From Actinomycetales bacterium (GTDB taxonomy: Bacteria; Actinomycetota; Actinomycetes; Actinomycetales; Dermatophilaceae): a stretch of DNA of 64,000 nucleotides. Location: the NCBI GenBank assembly GCA_016710385.1, contig JADJVX010000017.1:310001-374000 (forward strand), in the 5' to 3' direction. Shown piece by piece: positions 50,633 to 59,363 of this stretch. Position numbers and translations under genes: made by a program. Within the stretch, counting starts at the first letter, position 1; the number at the start of each line of letters is the position of its first letter. Under the pieces are notes generated by a model. The model was not told the origin of the DNA. It saw only the letters and a program-made list of their open reading frames with translations, and ran no database searches.

Positions 50633-51678
50633 GTTGGCGCGACCTCGACGAGTCCGATGTCCGAGTGCGTCCTGGTCGCCGCACGCGACCTCGGTCCAAG
50701 GACCGGCCCAAGCACGAGGACGCCGCCGTCGGGATGGTGACCGCCGTCGATCGAGGGCGGTTCACCGTGCTGCTGGGCGCGGGGGTGGGTGGCACGGCAT
50801 ACCCGCAGCGGTCGGTCATCGCGATGAAGGCTCGAGAACTGGCCCGTGGGGGCATCGTCGTGGGCGACCGCGTCGGGGTCGTCGGCGACGTGTCGGGCAC
50901 GACCGACACGCTGGGGCGCATCGTGCGGGTCGAGCCGCGCGAGACCGTGCTGCGTCGCAGTGCCGACGACACCGACCCCGTCGAGCGCGTCGTCGTCGCC
51001 AATGCCGACCAACTGGTGATCGTCACCTCCGTGGTCAATCCCGAGCCGCGCCCCCGGCTCATCGACCGCTGCCTGGTGGCGGCATTCGATGCAGGGATGC
51101 AGCCGGCGATCGTCCTCACCAAAGCCGACCTCAGCAGCCCGGACGCGCTCATCGAGTCGTATGCCGCTCTCGATGTGCCCTGCCTGGTCAGCAGTCGCTC
51201 CGCAGACCGCTCACTCGTCGGCATCGACGCGCTCCACGACCTGGTGACTGGTCACCTGTCGGTGTTCGTGGGCCACTCAGGCGTGGGCAAGTCCACCCTC
51301 GTCAATGCCCTCGTGCCAGGGGCGCTGCGCTCGACCGGCCGAGTCAACGCCGCGACCGGACGTGGACGGCATACCTCGACGTCAGCAGTCGCGCTCCGGC
51401 TGCCCGATGATGCCGGCTGGGTGATCGACACCCCTGGGGTGCGTAGCTTCGGGTTGGCCCATGTCGCGCCAGGGCGGATCGTGTCCCTCTTCCCCGACCT
51501 GGAGCCGGGCACCGAGCTGTGCCCACGCGGCTGCACCCACGACGAACCTGAGTGCGCCCTGGGCGTCTTCGTCGCCTCCGGTGCGGCCGGAGTCGGTGGG
51601 GCGGCGCGGTTGGATTCGGTGCGCCGACTGCTGCGGGCCCGGTCCGGCGAGGGCGAGACCGACGAATCCGTCGGTTGA
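50629..51678 (+). CDS. rsgA: Ribosome small-subunit-dependent GTPase RsgA
   Basis: This 349-aa circularly permuted GTPase assists 30S maturation. Domains are an N-terminal OB-fold (~35-105), then the permuted G domain with G4 (AIVLTKADL) preceding G1 (FVGHSGVGKSTLVNAL), switch segments (GRGRHTSTSAVAL) and G3 (VIDTPGVRSFGL). The C-terminal zinc knuckle reads CPRGCTHDEPECAL. The start ATG overlaps the aroA stop. The aroA-rsgA-hisN order is conserved in actinobacteria. Confidence 0.95.
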   Translation: MSWRDLDESDVRVRPGRRTRPRSKDRPKHEDAAVGMVTAVDRGRFTVLLGAGVGGTAYPQRSVIAMKARELARGGIVVGDRVGVVGDVSGTTDTLGRIVRVEPRETVLRRSADDTDPVERVVVANADQLVIVTSVVNPEPRPRLIDRCLVAAFDAGMQPAIVLTKADLSSPDALIESYAALDVPCLVSSRSADRSLVGIDALHDLVTGHLSVFVGHSGVGKSTLVNALVPGALRSTGRVNAATGRGRHTSTSAVALRLPDDAGWVIDTPGVRSFGLAHVAPGRIVSLFPDLEPGTELCPRGCTHDEPECALGVFVASGAAGVGGAARLDSVRRLLRARSGEGETDESVG

Positions 51679-51736
51679 CGGCCCCAAAAGAAGCGACCAC
51701 CATCATTGAGTCCGCCCCCTCCGACAGGAGCCGCTT

Positions 51737-52165
51737 GTGATCGACACCGTGCTCGGCCTTCCGCTGCACCCTTTGGTCGTGCACGCGGTCGTGGTGCTGT
51801 TGCCGCTCATGGCTCTGATCACCGTCGTTGTTGCCGCCCGTCCCCGCTGGCGAGCGATCGCCGCCTGGCCGGTCGTGGCGGCCAATCTCGTCGTCCTGGC
51901 CTTCGCCGTCCTGGCCAAGGAGAGCGGCGAACGTCTGCTGCACCAGATGGCGGGACTGCGGATCGACACCCACGTCGCGCTCGGATCGAAGCTGCCGCTC
52001 TTCGCGCTGTTGCTCTGCGTGGCTGCCCTCGTCGTCGCGGTGGGGCGCCAGCGCAAGGGCTTCACGACACTCGCCGTCGTCGTCACCGCAGTGGCCGGCA
52101 CGCTCGCCGTCATCTGGACCTTGCGCACCGGTCACTCGGGGGCCGAGTCGGTCTGGGGCAGCTGA
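51737..52165 (+). CDS. DUF2231-like membrane protein
   Basis: This 142-aa protein has a GTG start with ACAGGAG upstream. It has four membrane helices and the DUF2231 opening GLPLHPLVVHAVVVLLPLMALITVVVAA, later HVALGSKLPLFALLLCVAALVVAVGR. The conserved His residues (LHPLVVH, HVALG) may bind heme or metal. Function unknown. It sits between rsgA and hisN, 58 bp after rsgA. Confidence 0.8.
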   Translation: MIDTVLGLPLHPLVVHAVVVLLPLMALITVVVAARPRWRAIAAWPVVAANLVVLAFAVLAKESGERLLHQMAGLRIDTHVALGSKLPLFALLLCVAALVVAVGRQRKGFTTLAVVVTAVAGTLAVIWTLRTGHSGAESVWGS

Positions 52166-52207
52166 GGCCCTGCCTCGCGGTGCCGCAGACGCCGGTAGGT
52201 TGAGATC

Positions 52208-53017
52208 GTGACCGCGTCGGACCGCACCCGTTATCTCGATGACCTCCGGCTGGCCCATGTGCTGGCCGATGCCGCTGAGCGCGTCACCATGGCGCGGTTC
52301 CGAGCCGCCGATCTGCGGGTCGAGACCAAACCCGACCTCACCCCGGTGAGCGATGCCGACCGGGCCGCAGAGGAACTCATCCGCGCCCAGCTGTCGCGGA
52401 CTCGCCCCCGGGACGCCGTGCAGGGCGAGGAGTTCGGCACCACTGGGCACGGACCCCGCCGCTGGATCCTCGACCCCATCGATGGCACCAAGAACTACGT
52501 GCGCGGGGTGCCTGTCTGGGCCACGCTCATCGCTCTCGTGGATGGCGACGAGCCGGTCGTCGGGCTGGTATCGGCGCCCGCGCTGCAGCGGCGATGGTGG
52601 GCGGCGCAGGGCACCGGCGCGTATGCCGGTCGGTCACTGTCCGCGGCCACCGCGCTGCAGGTCTCCGCCGTGGCCGAGCTCGGCGACGCCTCGTTGTCCT
52701 ACGCCTCGATCAGCGGGTGGGCCGAGCTCGGTCGCCGGCCACAGTTCCTCGACCTGCTCGACGCGTGCTGGCGCACCCGCGCCTACGGCGACTTCTGGTC
52801 CTACATGCTGTTGGCCGAGGGGTGCGTCGATATCGCCACCGAGCCATCGCTGGCCACCTACGACATGGCAGCCTTGGTGCCGATCGTCACCGAGGCGGGG
52901 GGCCGGTTCACCGGACTCGACGGCGCGCCGGGATGTTGGAGCGGCAATGCGCTGGCGACCAACGGACTGCTGCACGATGCGGTGCTGGAACGGATCGGCA
53001 CGAGCGGCCAGGGCTGA
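52208..53017 (+). CDS. hisN: Histidinol-phosphatase, inositol-monophosphatase family
   Basis: This 269-aa Mg-dependent phosphatase has metal-site motifs VQGEEFG (Glu), WILDPIDGTKNYVRGVPVWATLIAL (DPxDGT) and PSLATYDMAALVPIVTEAGGRFT. This is the actinobacterial HisN that dephosphorylates histidinol phosphate in histidine synthesis. It starts with GTG. The synteny aroA-rsgA-hisN supports the call over a generic inositol monophosphatase. Confidence 0.9.
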   Translation: MTASDRTRYLDDLRLAHVLADAAERVTMARFRAADLRVETKPDLTPVSDADRAAEELIRAQLSRTRPRDAVQGEEFGTTGHGPRRWILDPIDGTKNYVRGVPVWATLIALVDGDEPVVGLVSAPALQRRWWAAQGTGAYAGRSLSAATALQVSAVAELGDASLSYASISGWAELGRRPQFLDLLDACWRTRAYGDFWSYMLLAEGCVDIATEPSLATYDMAALVPIVTEAGGRFTGLDGAPGCWSGNALATNGLLHDAVLERIGTSGQG

Positions 53018-53088
53018 TCAGCCAGGCCGGGAGTGTGGTCGGTTGAGCTCAAGCGAGTTCAGTCGAGCTCGGCCGAACTCAGGCGAGG

Positions 53089-53631
53089 TCAGCCAAGAGC
53101 GTCGAGGTCGAACAGGGGCACCTGATCGTCCCTCGAGGGCACGCCTTCGAGCTGTAACAGCAGGTGCTTGCGAGCCAACCCACCGGCATACCCGGTGAGC
53201 GTCCCGTCGGATCCGATCACCCGGTGGCAGGGCACCACGATCGGCAGTGGGTTGGAGCCGTTGGCACCCCCGACGGCCCGTGCGGCCCCAGGGGTGAGGC
53301 CCAACCGCGCGGCCAGCGAACCGTAGGTCACCGTGCGGCCATAGGGGATCGTCGCGACCAGATCCCACACCCGGTGCTGGAAGGGCGTGCCGCGGGCTCC
53401 CAACGGAAGCTCGAAGACCGTGCGGTCTCCGGCGAAGTATTCCCCCAGCTGTCTGTGGGCCAGCGCGAGGATCTCGGGCGGGTCCAGGGTCGGCGTGAGC
53501 CGGGCACCGTCGAAGCGGATCGCACTCAGTGTCGCTCCGTCGGCGGATTCCAGGGCCAGATCGCCGATGGGGCTCGGGATGACCAGGCGCGACACCGGGT
53601 GCGGTGACTGGGGAAGGCGACCGGACGGCAT
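53089..53631 (-). CDS. ogt: Methylated-DNA-[protein]-cysteine S-methyltransferase
   Basis: This 180-aa suicide enzyme reverses O6-alkylguanine. It has the HTH segment VATIPYGRTVTYGSLAARLGLTPGAARAVGGANGSNPLP, active-site PCHRVIGSDGTLTGYAGGLARKHLLLQLEG, and an N-terminal RNase-H-like domain. The ATG lies inside a GGTATGCCGTCCGG copy of the dispersed motif (giving MPSGR, as in sodX). A second copy is near the 3' end (53184-53191). A downstream start cannot be excluded. Confidence 0.92.
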   Translation of the reverse strand: MPSGRLPQSPHPVSRLVIPSPIGDLALESADGATLSAIRFDGARLTPTLDPPEILALAHRQLGEYFAGDRTVFELPLGARGTPFQHRVWDLVATIPYGRTVTYGSLAARLGLTPGAARAVGGANGSNPLPIVVPCHRVIGSDGTLTGYAGGLARKHLLLQLEGVPSRDDQVPLFDLDALG

Positions 53632-53642
53632 ACCGGCCTGGC

Positions 53643-55022
53643 TCAGGCCGGCACCACGGTGACGTCACCGCGGCCCAGGTCACGCACCCCGTCGATGAAC
53701 CCTGCTGCATCGCCCACGAGCACCACGGTCCAGCGCCCGTCGACGAAGCGCCGGTAGGCCGCGCTGACTCGGTCGGCGTCCATGCCGGTCAGGTCGCGCA
53801 GGGTCTGCCCGGTGAAACCGGTGGTCAGCCCGTCGTAGGCAAGCGCGGCTGCTTCGTCGGCCACGGCGTCGGCGGTCGCATAGCGTCCGGGCGCGGTCAG
53901 CGTGAGGTAGCGCACCCCGTGGGCCACCTCCTCGTCGGTGAAGCCCTCTCGGGCACCGTCGAGCACGCCCAGCAGCAGTCGCACGGCATCGACCGTCGCG
54001 TCCGCGCGCACGCTGCCCGAGGTGAGGAAGACCCCCTCCCGGCGGCGCGGACGGAAACTCGCCCGGACCCCGTAGGTGTAGCCCTTATCCTCACGCAGCA
54101 GGGCATCCAGGCGTGCGGTCGGCCCGCCGCCGAGCATGAACCCCAGCAGGGGGTAGGGCGCCCAGCCACCCTCGACCTGGCGGTCCGGACCCGGGGCGCC
54201 GACGAGGACCTCGGTCTGAACAGATTCCGGGCGGTCGACCACGACGATCCGCGCGCGGTCGGGAGCCACGTCCGGCGTCGGTCGGGCGGGTGGTGCCTGG
54301 TAGGCGGGTTGAGCGGTCCAGCCACCCAGAGCTCGGCTGATCGAGGCAATGACGTCGATGCCGGTGAAATCTCCCGCGATGACGAGGGTGGCCTCATCGG
54401 GGGCGACATGCCGGGCGTGGAACGCAAGGACGTCCTCGCGGGTCACAGCCGCGACAGTCTCGGCCCGTCCGCCGACCGGCCGGGATGCGCGCGACGCGGG
54501 GTCGAAGTAGGTGCTCCAGAACTCCGCCGCGGCGCGGTGCCCAGCGATGGATCGTTCCTGCTCGATCTCGGCCAGCCGGGTGGAGATGTGTCGCTCCACC
54601 TGGTCGGATGGGAAGGCCGGTTCGACAAGGGCCTGACGCAGCAGGTCGAGCGCGTAGTCGAGGTGCCGTTTGGCGACGTCGATGTCGAGGGACAGTCCCG
54701 ACTCCCCCACCCCCGCTCCGAGGGCCACCCCCCGGCGCTCGAGCAGGCGCGCGAACTCCAAGGCGGTATGCCGTGCCGTCCCCTCATCGAGGGTCCGCGC
54801 CATGATCGTCGCGACCCCCTCCTTGGCCAGCGGCTCCTGATGCAAGGCGATGGGGATCGCCAGCCGCACCGAGTGGATGTACTGGCCGGGCATGTCATAG
54901 CGCAGGACGGTCAGCCCGTTGTCGAGGCGTTCTCGCACCGGCAATGGCACCACGAAGGGCTCGGCGGGGCGGACATCGGGGCGCGGGAGGGCTTCGGGGT
55001 TGTCCACAGCCTCGGGGGTCAC
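53643..55022 (-). CDS. M16 family peptidase, non-catalytic partner
   Basis: This 459-aa M16 fold starts with GTG. It contains ERLDNGLTVLRYDMPGQYIHSVRLAIPIALHQEP, VATIMARTLDEGTARHT where the HxxEH zinc motif would lie but is absent, and the Arg/Tyr segment typical of the second half (LDALLREDKGYTYGVRASFRPRR). In two-gene M16 systems one chain keeps HxxEH and the other supplies the RY pair, so this is the inactive partner of the upstream subunit. They are coupled by GTGA. Confidence 0.9.
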   Translation of the reverse strand: MTPEAVDNPEALPRPDVRPAEPFVVPLPVRERLDNGLTVLRYDMPGQYIHSVRLAIPIALHQEPLAKEGVATIMARTLDEGTARHTALEFARLLERRGVALGAGVGESGLSLDIDVAKRHLDYALDLLRQALVEPAFPSDQVERHISTRLAEIEQERSIAGHRAAAEFWSTYFDPASRASRPVGGRAETVAAVTREDVLAFHARHVAPDEATLVIAGDFTGIDVIASISRALGGWTAQPAYQAPPARPTPDVAPDRARIVVVDRPESVQTEVLVGAPGPDRQVEGGWAPYPLLGFMLGGGPTARLDALLREDKGYTYGVRASFRPRRREGVFLTSGSVRADATVDAVRLLLGVLDGAREGFTDEEVAHGVRYLTLTAPGRYATADAVADEAAALAYDGLTTGFTGQTLRDLTGMDADRVSAAYRRFVDGRWTVVLVGDAAGFIDGVRDLGRGDVTVVPA

Positions 55023-56350
55023 CGTTGCACTCCGTCCTCAGCCGAGATGGTGGGTGACGTCGCGGCCTGGCCCGGCTCGACGTCGACGAGATAGGCCACC
55101 ACCGCTCGTTGCTGCGGGAGCAGGTATGCCGTTGCCGCAGCGCGGATCTCGGCCGCGGTCACGGCCCGCACGCGATCGAGGAACGAGTTGACGTAGCCCG
55201 GGTCGTCATACAGAGCGGCGTAGTGGGAGATCTGGTCGGCGCGCTCGTCTTGGCCGGCGAGGGCGGAGAGCCAGGACCGTTCGGTCTCCGCGACCGCCGC
55301 CTCGAGTTCCTCGTCGGTAGGCCCGGCAGCGGCGAAGCGCTCGAGTTCCTCGCAGATCGCCCGCTCGACGACCTCGGGGTCGATCCCTTCCAGCACGTCG
55401 GCCGAGACGATCCCCAGTGACACCCCGCCGGCCAGGCCCATGGGGTGGGCCGACAAGCCCGTAGCGATGGTTTCGGTGCGGACCAGTCGCTCCACCATGC
55501 GAGAGGAGGACAACCCACCGAGGATGTCCATGGCCAACCCGACGGCCAAGAAGTCCTCGGTGCCGTCGGCGGGCAACCGGAAAGCGAGGTAGAGCCGGTC
55601 GTTGGGCACCGGACCCCGGTGCTCGAATCGCACCGGCTCGGTGAGCGGCGGCAGGACCGGCATGGTGCCCTCCACCCGCGCGGTCGCGGTGGGTCGCAAC
55701 GGGCCGAAGTGCTTCTCCACGAGCCCGAAGGCCTCGGCCTCGGTGACATCGCCGACAATGGTCAGCACACTGTTGTTGGGGCCGTAGTGCTCGGCGAAGA
55801 AGGCGTGCACGTCCGCGAGGGTGGCTGCTTCCAGGTCGGCCATGGACCCGATCGTCGGGTGATGGTAAGGGTGTCCCTGCGGGAAGATCGTGGCGTAGAC
55901 ATCCCGCATCGCATTGCCATAGGGCGAGTTGTCGTAACGCTGCCGCTTCTCCTCCTTGACCACGTCGCGCTGGTTGTCGAGGTTCTCCTGGGTGACCGCG
56001 TCGAGGAGTCGGCCATGCCGGTCCGCTTCCAGCCACAGGGCGAGTTCGAGGGCACCCTTGGGCACCGTCTCGAAGTAGTTGGTGCGGTCGAACCAGGTCG
56101 TCGCATTGACCCGTCCGCCCGCGGCCAGCAGCGCCGAAAAGTGTTCGCCGGAAGGGACATTGCGCGACCCCTGGAACATGAGGTGCTCGAAGAGGTGGGC
56201 CAACCCGGTGCGACCGGCGACCTCATCGCGAGACCCGACCTTGACCCAGATGTTGACCGTGACCGTGGGCACCGTGTGGTCCGCGGACACGAAAACCCGG
56301 AGTCCATTCGCCAGGGTGCGCTCGGCGAGGGGGTAAGCGATATCCGGCAC
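55019..56350 (-). CDS. M16 family zinc peptidase, catalytic subunit
   Basis: This 443-aa protein has the catalytic HLFEHLMFQGSRNVPSGEHF (HxxEH) and the distal Glu region (LDNQRDVVKEEKRQRYDNSPYG). Other motifs are HPYHHPTIGSMADLEAATLADVHAFFAEHYGPNNSVLTIVGDV and LAMDILGGLSSSRMVERLV. There is no signal peptide, so it probably acts on cytosolic peptides, and the substrate is unknown. It forms a heterodimer with the adjacent inactive M16 chain. Confidence 0.93.
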   Translation of the reverse strand: MPDIAYPLAERTLANGLRVFVSADHTVPTVTVNIWVKVGSRDEVAGRTGLAHLFEHLMFQGSRNVPSGEHFSALLAAGGRVNATTWFDRTNYFETVPKGALELALWLEADRHGRLLDAVTQENLDNQRDVVKEEKRQRYDNSPYGNAMRDVYATIFPQGHPYHHPTIGSMADLEAATLADVHAFFAEHYGPNNSVLTIVGDVTEAEAFGLVEKHFGPLRPTATARVEGTMPVLPPLTEPVRFEHRGPVPNDRLYLAFRLPADGTEDFLAVGLAMDILGGLSSSRMVERLVRTETIATGLSAHPMGLAGGVSLGIVSADVLEGIDPEVVERAICEELERFAAAGPTDEELEAAVAETERSWLSALAGQDERADQISHYAALYDDPGYVNSFLDRVRAVTAAEIRAAATAYLLPQQRAVVAYLVDVEPGQAATSPTISAEDGVQR

Positions 56351-56456
56351 CAGCCGACCCTATCTGGTGGCGTACCACCGGCCCGGATGACCCACCGGGA
56401 CTGAGATGGAGGTCGCTCAGCGCCAATCGCCGGTCATCTGCGGGGATCGGCAGGGA

Positions 56457-56933
56457 TCAGCGGCCGGATCGGAAGGCGGGGGCCGGACCGAGGTAGCTGG
56501 CGATCGCGATCCGCACGTGCTCGGACATCGGCCACGGCCGGGCCGTTGCCACGTCGAGCAGGACGGTCGTCGACGCGATGACCGCGGCGACCTCATCCCC
56601 TGCACGCTGGCGCACCTCGGCAGCGAGGTCGAACGAGGAGCCACCCACCCGGCATACCCAGATCCGCACCTCGAGCGGGTGGTCGGGGTCGTAGTGCAGC
56701 TCACGGACATAGTCGACCTGGTGGCGGGCGACGAGTTGGGTGACTCCGGGGCCGGCGACATCGAGCATCCCCGGTGCGACGACGACCCCGCCTGGACCGC
56801 GCATCCCGAGCAGGACGTGACGGGCCTCGTCGAAGGCGCGCATGATGCACAGGTTGTCCATGTGGCCGGAGGGGTTGAGATCCTCGACCCGCACCTGATA
56901 GCTGCGCACGTGGACGCGGGCGGGCTGGTTCAC
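56457..56933 (-). CDS. Acyl-CoA thioesterase, hotdog fold
   Basis: This 158-aa protein starts with GTG. It is a 4HBT/YbgC-like single hotdog: VHVRSYQVRVEDLNPSGHMDNLCIMRAFDEARHVLLG (catalytic Asp/His area), VARHQVDYVRELHYDPDHPLEVRIWVCRVGGSSFDLAAEV and VIASTTVLLDVATARPWPM. It hydrolyses acyl-CoA. The chain type is unknown. It follows the TetR gene by 10 bp, so it may be co-regulated by that repressor. Confidence 0.85.
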   Translation of the reverse strand: MNQPARVHVRSYQVRVEDLNPSGHMDNLCIMRAFDEARHVLLGMRGPGGVVVAPGMLDVAGPGVTQLVARHQVDYVRELHYDPDHPLEVRIWVCRVGGSSFDLAAEVRQRAGDEVAAVIASTTVLLDVATARPWPMSEHVRIAIASYLGPAPAFRSGR

Positions 56934-56943
56934 CCTCGCGACC

Positions 56944-57537
56944 CTAGACCAGGGCCGCCGGAGCGCCCAGGCCGACCCCTGCGAGGACGAACTCGACCGT
57001 GGCGTCCTCCAGCGCTGCTCGTGGCGCGCCCCGACGGGCGGCACTCACCGCGGCATTGACCAGGCCACGGACCAGAACGCTGGCCATCCCTGGGTCGGGC
57101 ACGCCGGCATCCTCGAGGGCCGACCGCAGCGGTTCCATGATCTCGTCGTGCAGCGCGCGAACGCCTTCCCGGCATACCTCGGGCATCTCGATCGCGTGGA
57201 CGTCGGGCATCGTCGCGTGTCCCGAGGTCGCGTCGGCGATCGCTTCGCGCACGTATGCCGTGACACGCTCGGCGGGAGTGCCGGCCCCGTCGATTGCCTC
57301 GCTCATCCGGTCGCGGCTGCGCACCAGCATTTCGGAGATGGCGGCGCCGAGAAGGGCCTCGGTGGAGGGGTAGTACTGGTACATGCTGCTGCGGGCCAGA
57401 CCCGCGCGCTTGGCCACTGCCGCGGGGGTGAAGCCGTTGACGCCGACCTCACCGAGCACCTCGGCTGCCGCGTCGACCACCTGCCGACGGCGCATGGCGT
57501 TGTGTTCGGCGACCGTGGCGGCCTCAATGCGCGGCAT
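56944..57537 (-). CDS. TetR family transcriptional regulator
   Basis: This 197-aa repressor has an N-terminal HTH (RRRQVVDAAAEVLGEVGVNGFTPAAVAKRAGLARSSMYQYYPSTEALLGAAI) and a variable ligand domain. It is divergent from a DHA2-type exporter, and the 140-bp spacer contains a near-perfect 10-4-10 inverted repeat, so it most likely represses the exporter and is relieved by an exported compound. Confidence 0.92.
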   Translation of the reverse strand: MPRIEAATVAEHNAMRRRQVVDAAAEVLGEVGVNGFTPAAVAKRAGLARSSMYQYYPSTEALLGAAISEMLVRSRDRMSEAIDGAGTPAERVTAYVREAIADATSGHATMPDVHAIEMPEVCREGVRALHDEIMEPLRSALEDAGVPDPGMASVLVRGLVNAAVSAARRGAPRAALEDATVEFVLAGVGLGAPAALV

Positions 57538-57645
57538 CCGGTCAGTCTACGACGGCGCGCGGGGGCCTACCGTGCTCCCGAATGCCGCCGACAGGCCGCC
57601 CGAACGCCGCCCGACCGGTGCCGATCCCGGCACACCTGCTGTTGC

Positions 57646-57669
57646 GTTGTCGACAGACGTGTCGATAAC
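57646..57669. promoter_or_regulatory. Candidate TetR operator upstream of MFS exporter
   Basis: GTTGTCGACA (57646-57655) and TGTCGATAAC (57660-57669) form a 10-bp inverted repeat with one mismatch and a 4-bp centre, ending 8 bp before the exporter GTG. The size and symmetry are typical of TetR-family operators. Bound protein would block initiation. Confidence 0.65.
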
Positions 57670-57677
57670 ATTGCCGG

Positions 57678-59312
57678 GTGACCACAGCACCCTCCGCGCA
57701 CCCGACTCCCCCACCGGACGCGCCCGGCTCGACCACCTCGACGAGTCAACCTTCCGCACCGAAGCTGCCCTGGCTGGCACTGGCGACCATCGCCTTGGGT
57801 GTCTCGCTGGTCATCATGGACGCGACGATCGTCAACGTCGCCCTCCCGGTGGTCATCCGCGACCTGGACCTGACCGCCTCTCAGGCCGAGTGGCTCAACG
57901 CCTCCTATGCGCTGGTGTTCGCCGCCCTGTTGCTCACGGTCGGCCGGATCGGCGACCTGCGCGGGCGTCGCCTGGTTTTCGCGCTCGGCATGACGATCTT
58001 CATGCTGTCCTCGATATTCGCCGGGGCATCGGGCAGCGGCGAGGCGCTCATCCTCGCTCGGATCCTGCAAGGCGTCGGCGCGGCGATGATCCTGCCGACC
58101 ACGCTCTCAACGATGAACGCGCTCTTCACCGGCGCGGCCCGCCCGATCGCCTTCGCGGTCTACGGCTCGACCATCGGGGGCATGGCCGCCGTCGGCCCAC
58201 TCGTCGGCGGCTGGCTGGCCACGGACTTCAGCTGGCGCTGGGCCTTCTGGCTCAACATCCCGTTCGGCCTGCTCGTCCTGCTCGGCATCCTCAAGGCACT
58301 GCCCGAGACCCGCGACCCCGCCACCGAACGCCACCTCGACCTCGTCGGCGCACTCGCCGCAGCCGTCGCCATGGCCGGCCTCGTCTTCGCCCTCATCGAG
58401 GGCGCCACCTACGGCTGGTGGCGGCAACCCTCCGGAGCGATCTCCCCGGTGCCCGTCGTGCTCGCCGTCGCCCTCCTCAGTCTGGTGGCCTTCTTCGTCC
58501 GCGAGGCCCGCGGACGCTCACAAGGCCACCCCACGCTCATCGACCTGGACCTGCTGCGGCTGCCCACCCTGCGCTACGGCAATATCGCCGCCGCCATCGT
58601 CGCCTTCGGCGAGTTCGGGCTGATGTTCGCTCTCCCCCTGTTGCTGCAGGGCACTCTCGGTTACTCCGCCCTCGGCGCCGGCTGGTTGCTCGTGTCACTG
58701 GCGATCGGCGCGTTCCTCGCGTCGGGGGTCACCCCGCAGGCGACTCGGGCGCTCGGCCAGCGGGCCGTGGTGCGCATCGGCCTGGCCTTGGAAGCCATCG
58801 GCATCGCCGCCCTCGCCGCGACGATCTCGCTGACCATCCCCGGTTGGCTCATCGCTCTGGCGCTGTTCACTTACGGCGTCGGCGTCGGGATGGCCACCGC
58901 CCAACTCAGCTCGATCATCATGAGCGACGTGCCCCCGGCCCAAGGCGGTCAGGCCTCCGGCATGCAGAGCACCATTCGGCAGCTCGGTTCCGCTCTTGGG
59001 GTCGCGGTCCTGGGCACGCTGCTGGTCACCTCACTGGGCTCCGGCACTGAAGCGCGCTTGGAAAGCACGGGTATGCCGTCCGCCGTCCGCACCCAGGTCG
59101 TCGAGATCGTGCGGGGCTCGGCCGGTGCCGCGATCCCCGGCCTGGCCGCCGACCCCCGCACCGCCCCGGTCGCGCAAGCCGCGCGCGAGGCGATGATCGA
59201 CGCCAGCCGCACCACCGCCTGGTTCGCCGCCGCAGCCCTGCTCGTGGGTCTGCTCGCGACCCTCGCCATCCCGCACATCCCCCCGCATCCGGCGACCGAA
59301 CGGCATACATAA
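57678..59312 (+). CDS. MFS multidrug exporter, DHA2 family (14 TM)
   Basis: This 544-aa proton antiporter has about 14 membrane helices. Motif D1 is LVIMDATIVNVALPVVIRDLDLTASQAEWLNASYALVFAALLLTVGRIGDLRGRRLVFALGM (motif A GxxxDrxGrR variant), and motif C is GSTIGGMAAVGPLVGGWLATDFSWRWAFWLNIPFG. It starts with GTG and has a disordered Pro/Ser/Thr N-terminus. It probably exports toxic compounds and is controlled by the divergent TetR. The last codons contain a dispersed-motif copy (59300-59307). Confidence 0.92.
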   Translation: MTTAPSAHPTPPPDAPGSTTSTSQPSAPKLPWLALATIALGVSLVIMDATIVNVALPVVIRDLDLTASQAEWLNASYALVFAALLLTVGRIGDLRGRRLVFALGMTIFMLSSIFAGASGSGEALILARILQGVGAAMILPTTLSTMNALFTGAARPIAFAVYGSTIGGMAAVGPLVGGWLATDFSWRWAFWLNIPFGLLVLLGILKALPETRDPATERHLDLVGALAAAVAMAGLVFALIEGATYGWWRQPSGAISPVPVVLAVALLSLVAFFVREARGRSQGHPTLIDLDLLRLPTLRYGNIAAAIVAFGEFGLMFALPLLLQGTLGYSALGAGWLLVSLAIGAFLASGVTPQATRALGQRAVVRIGLALEAIGIAALAATISLTIPGWLIALALFTYGVGVGMATAQLSSIIMSDVPPAQGGQASGMQSTIRQLGSALGVAVLGTLLVTSLGSGTEARLESTGMPSAVRTQVVEIVRGSAGAAIPGLAADPRTAPVAQAAREAMIDASRTTAWFAAAALLVGLLATLAIPHIPPHPATERHT

Positions 59313-59314
59313 CT

Positions 59315-59344
59315 TTGTCTTATGTTCTAGCGTTCGAGCGATAG
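59315..59344 (+). promoter_or_regulatory. Possible promoter of the class V aminotransferase gene
   Basis: The 51-bp spacer is unusually AT-rich for this genome. TTGTCT (59315-59320) and CGATAG (59339-59344), 18 bp apart, fit a housekeeping promoter loosely and lie 20 bp before the ATG. Confidence 0.35.
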
Positions 59345-59363
59345 ACGCGCTTATTCTGACGGC

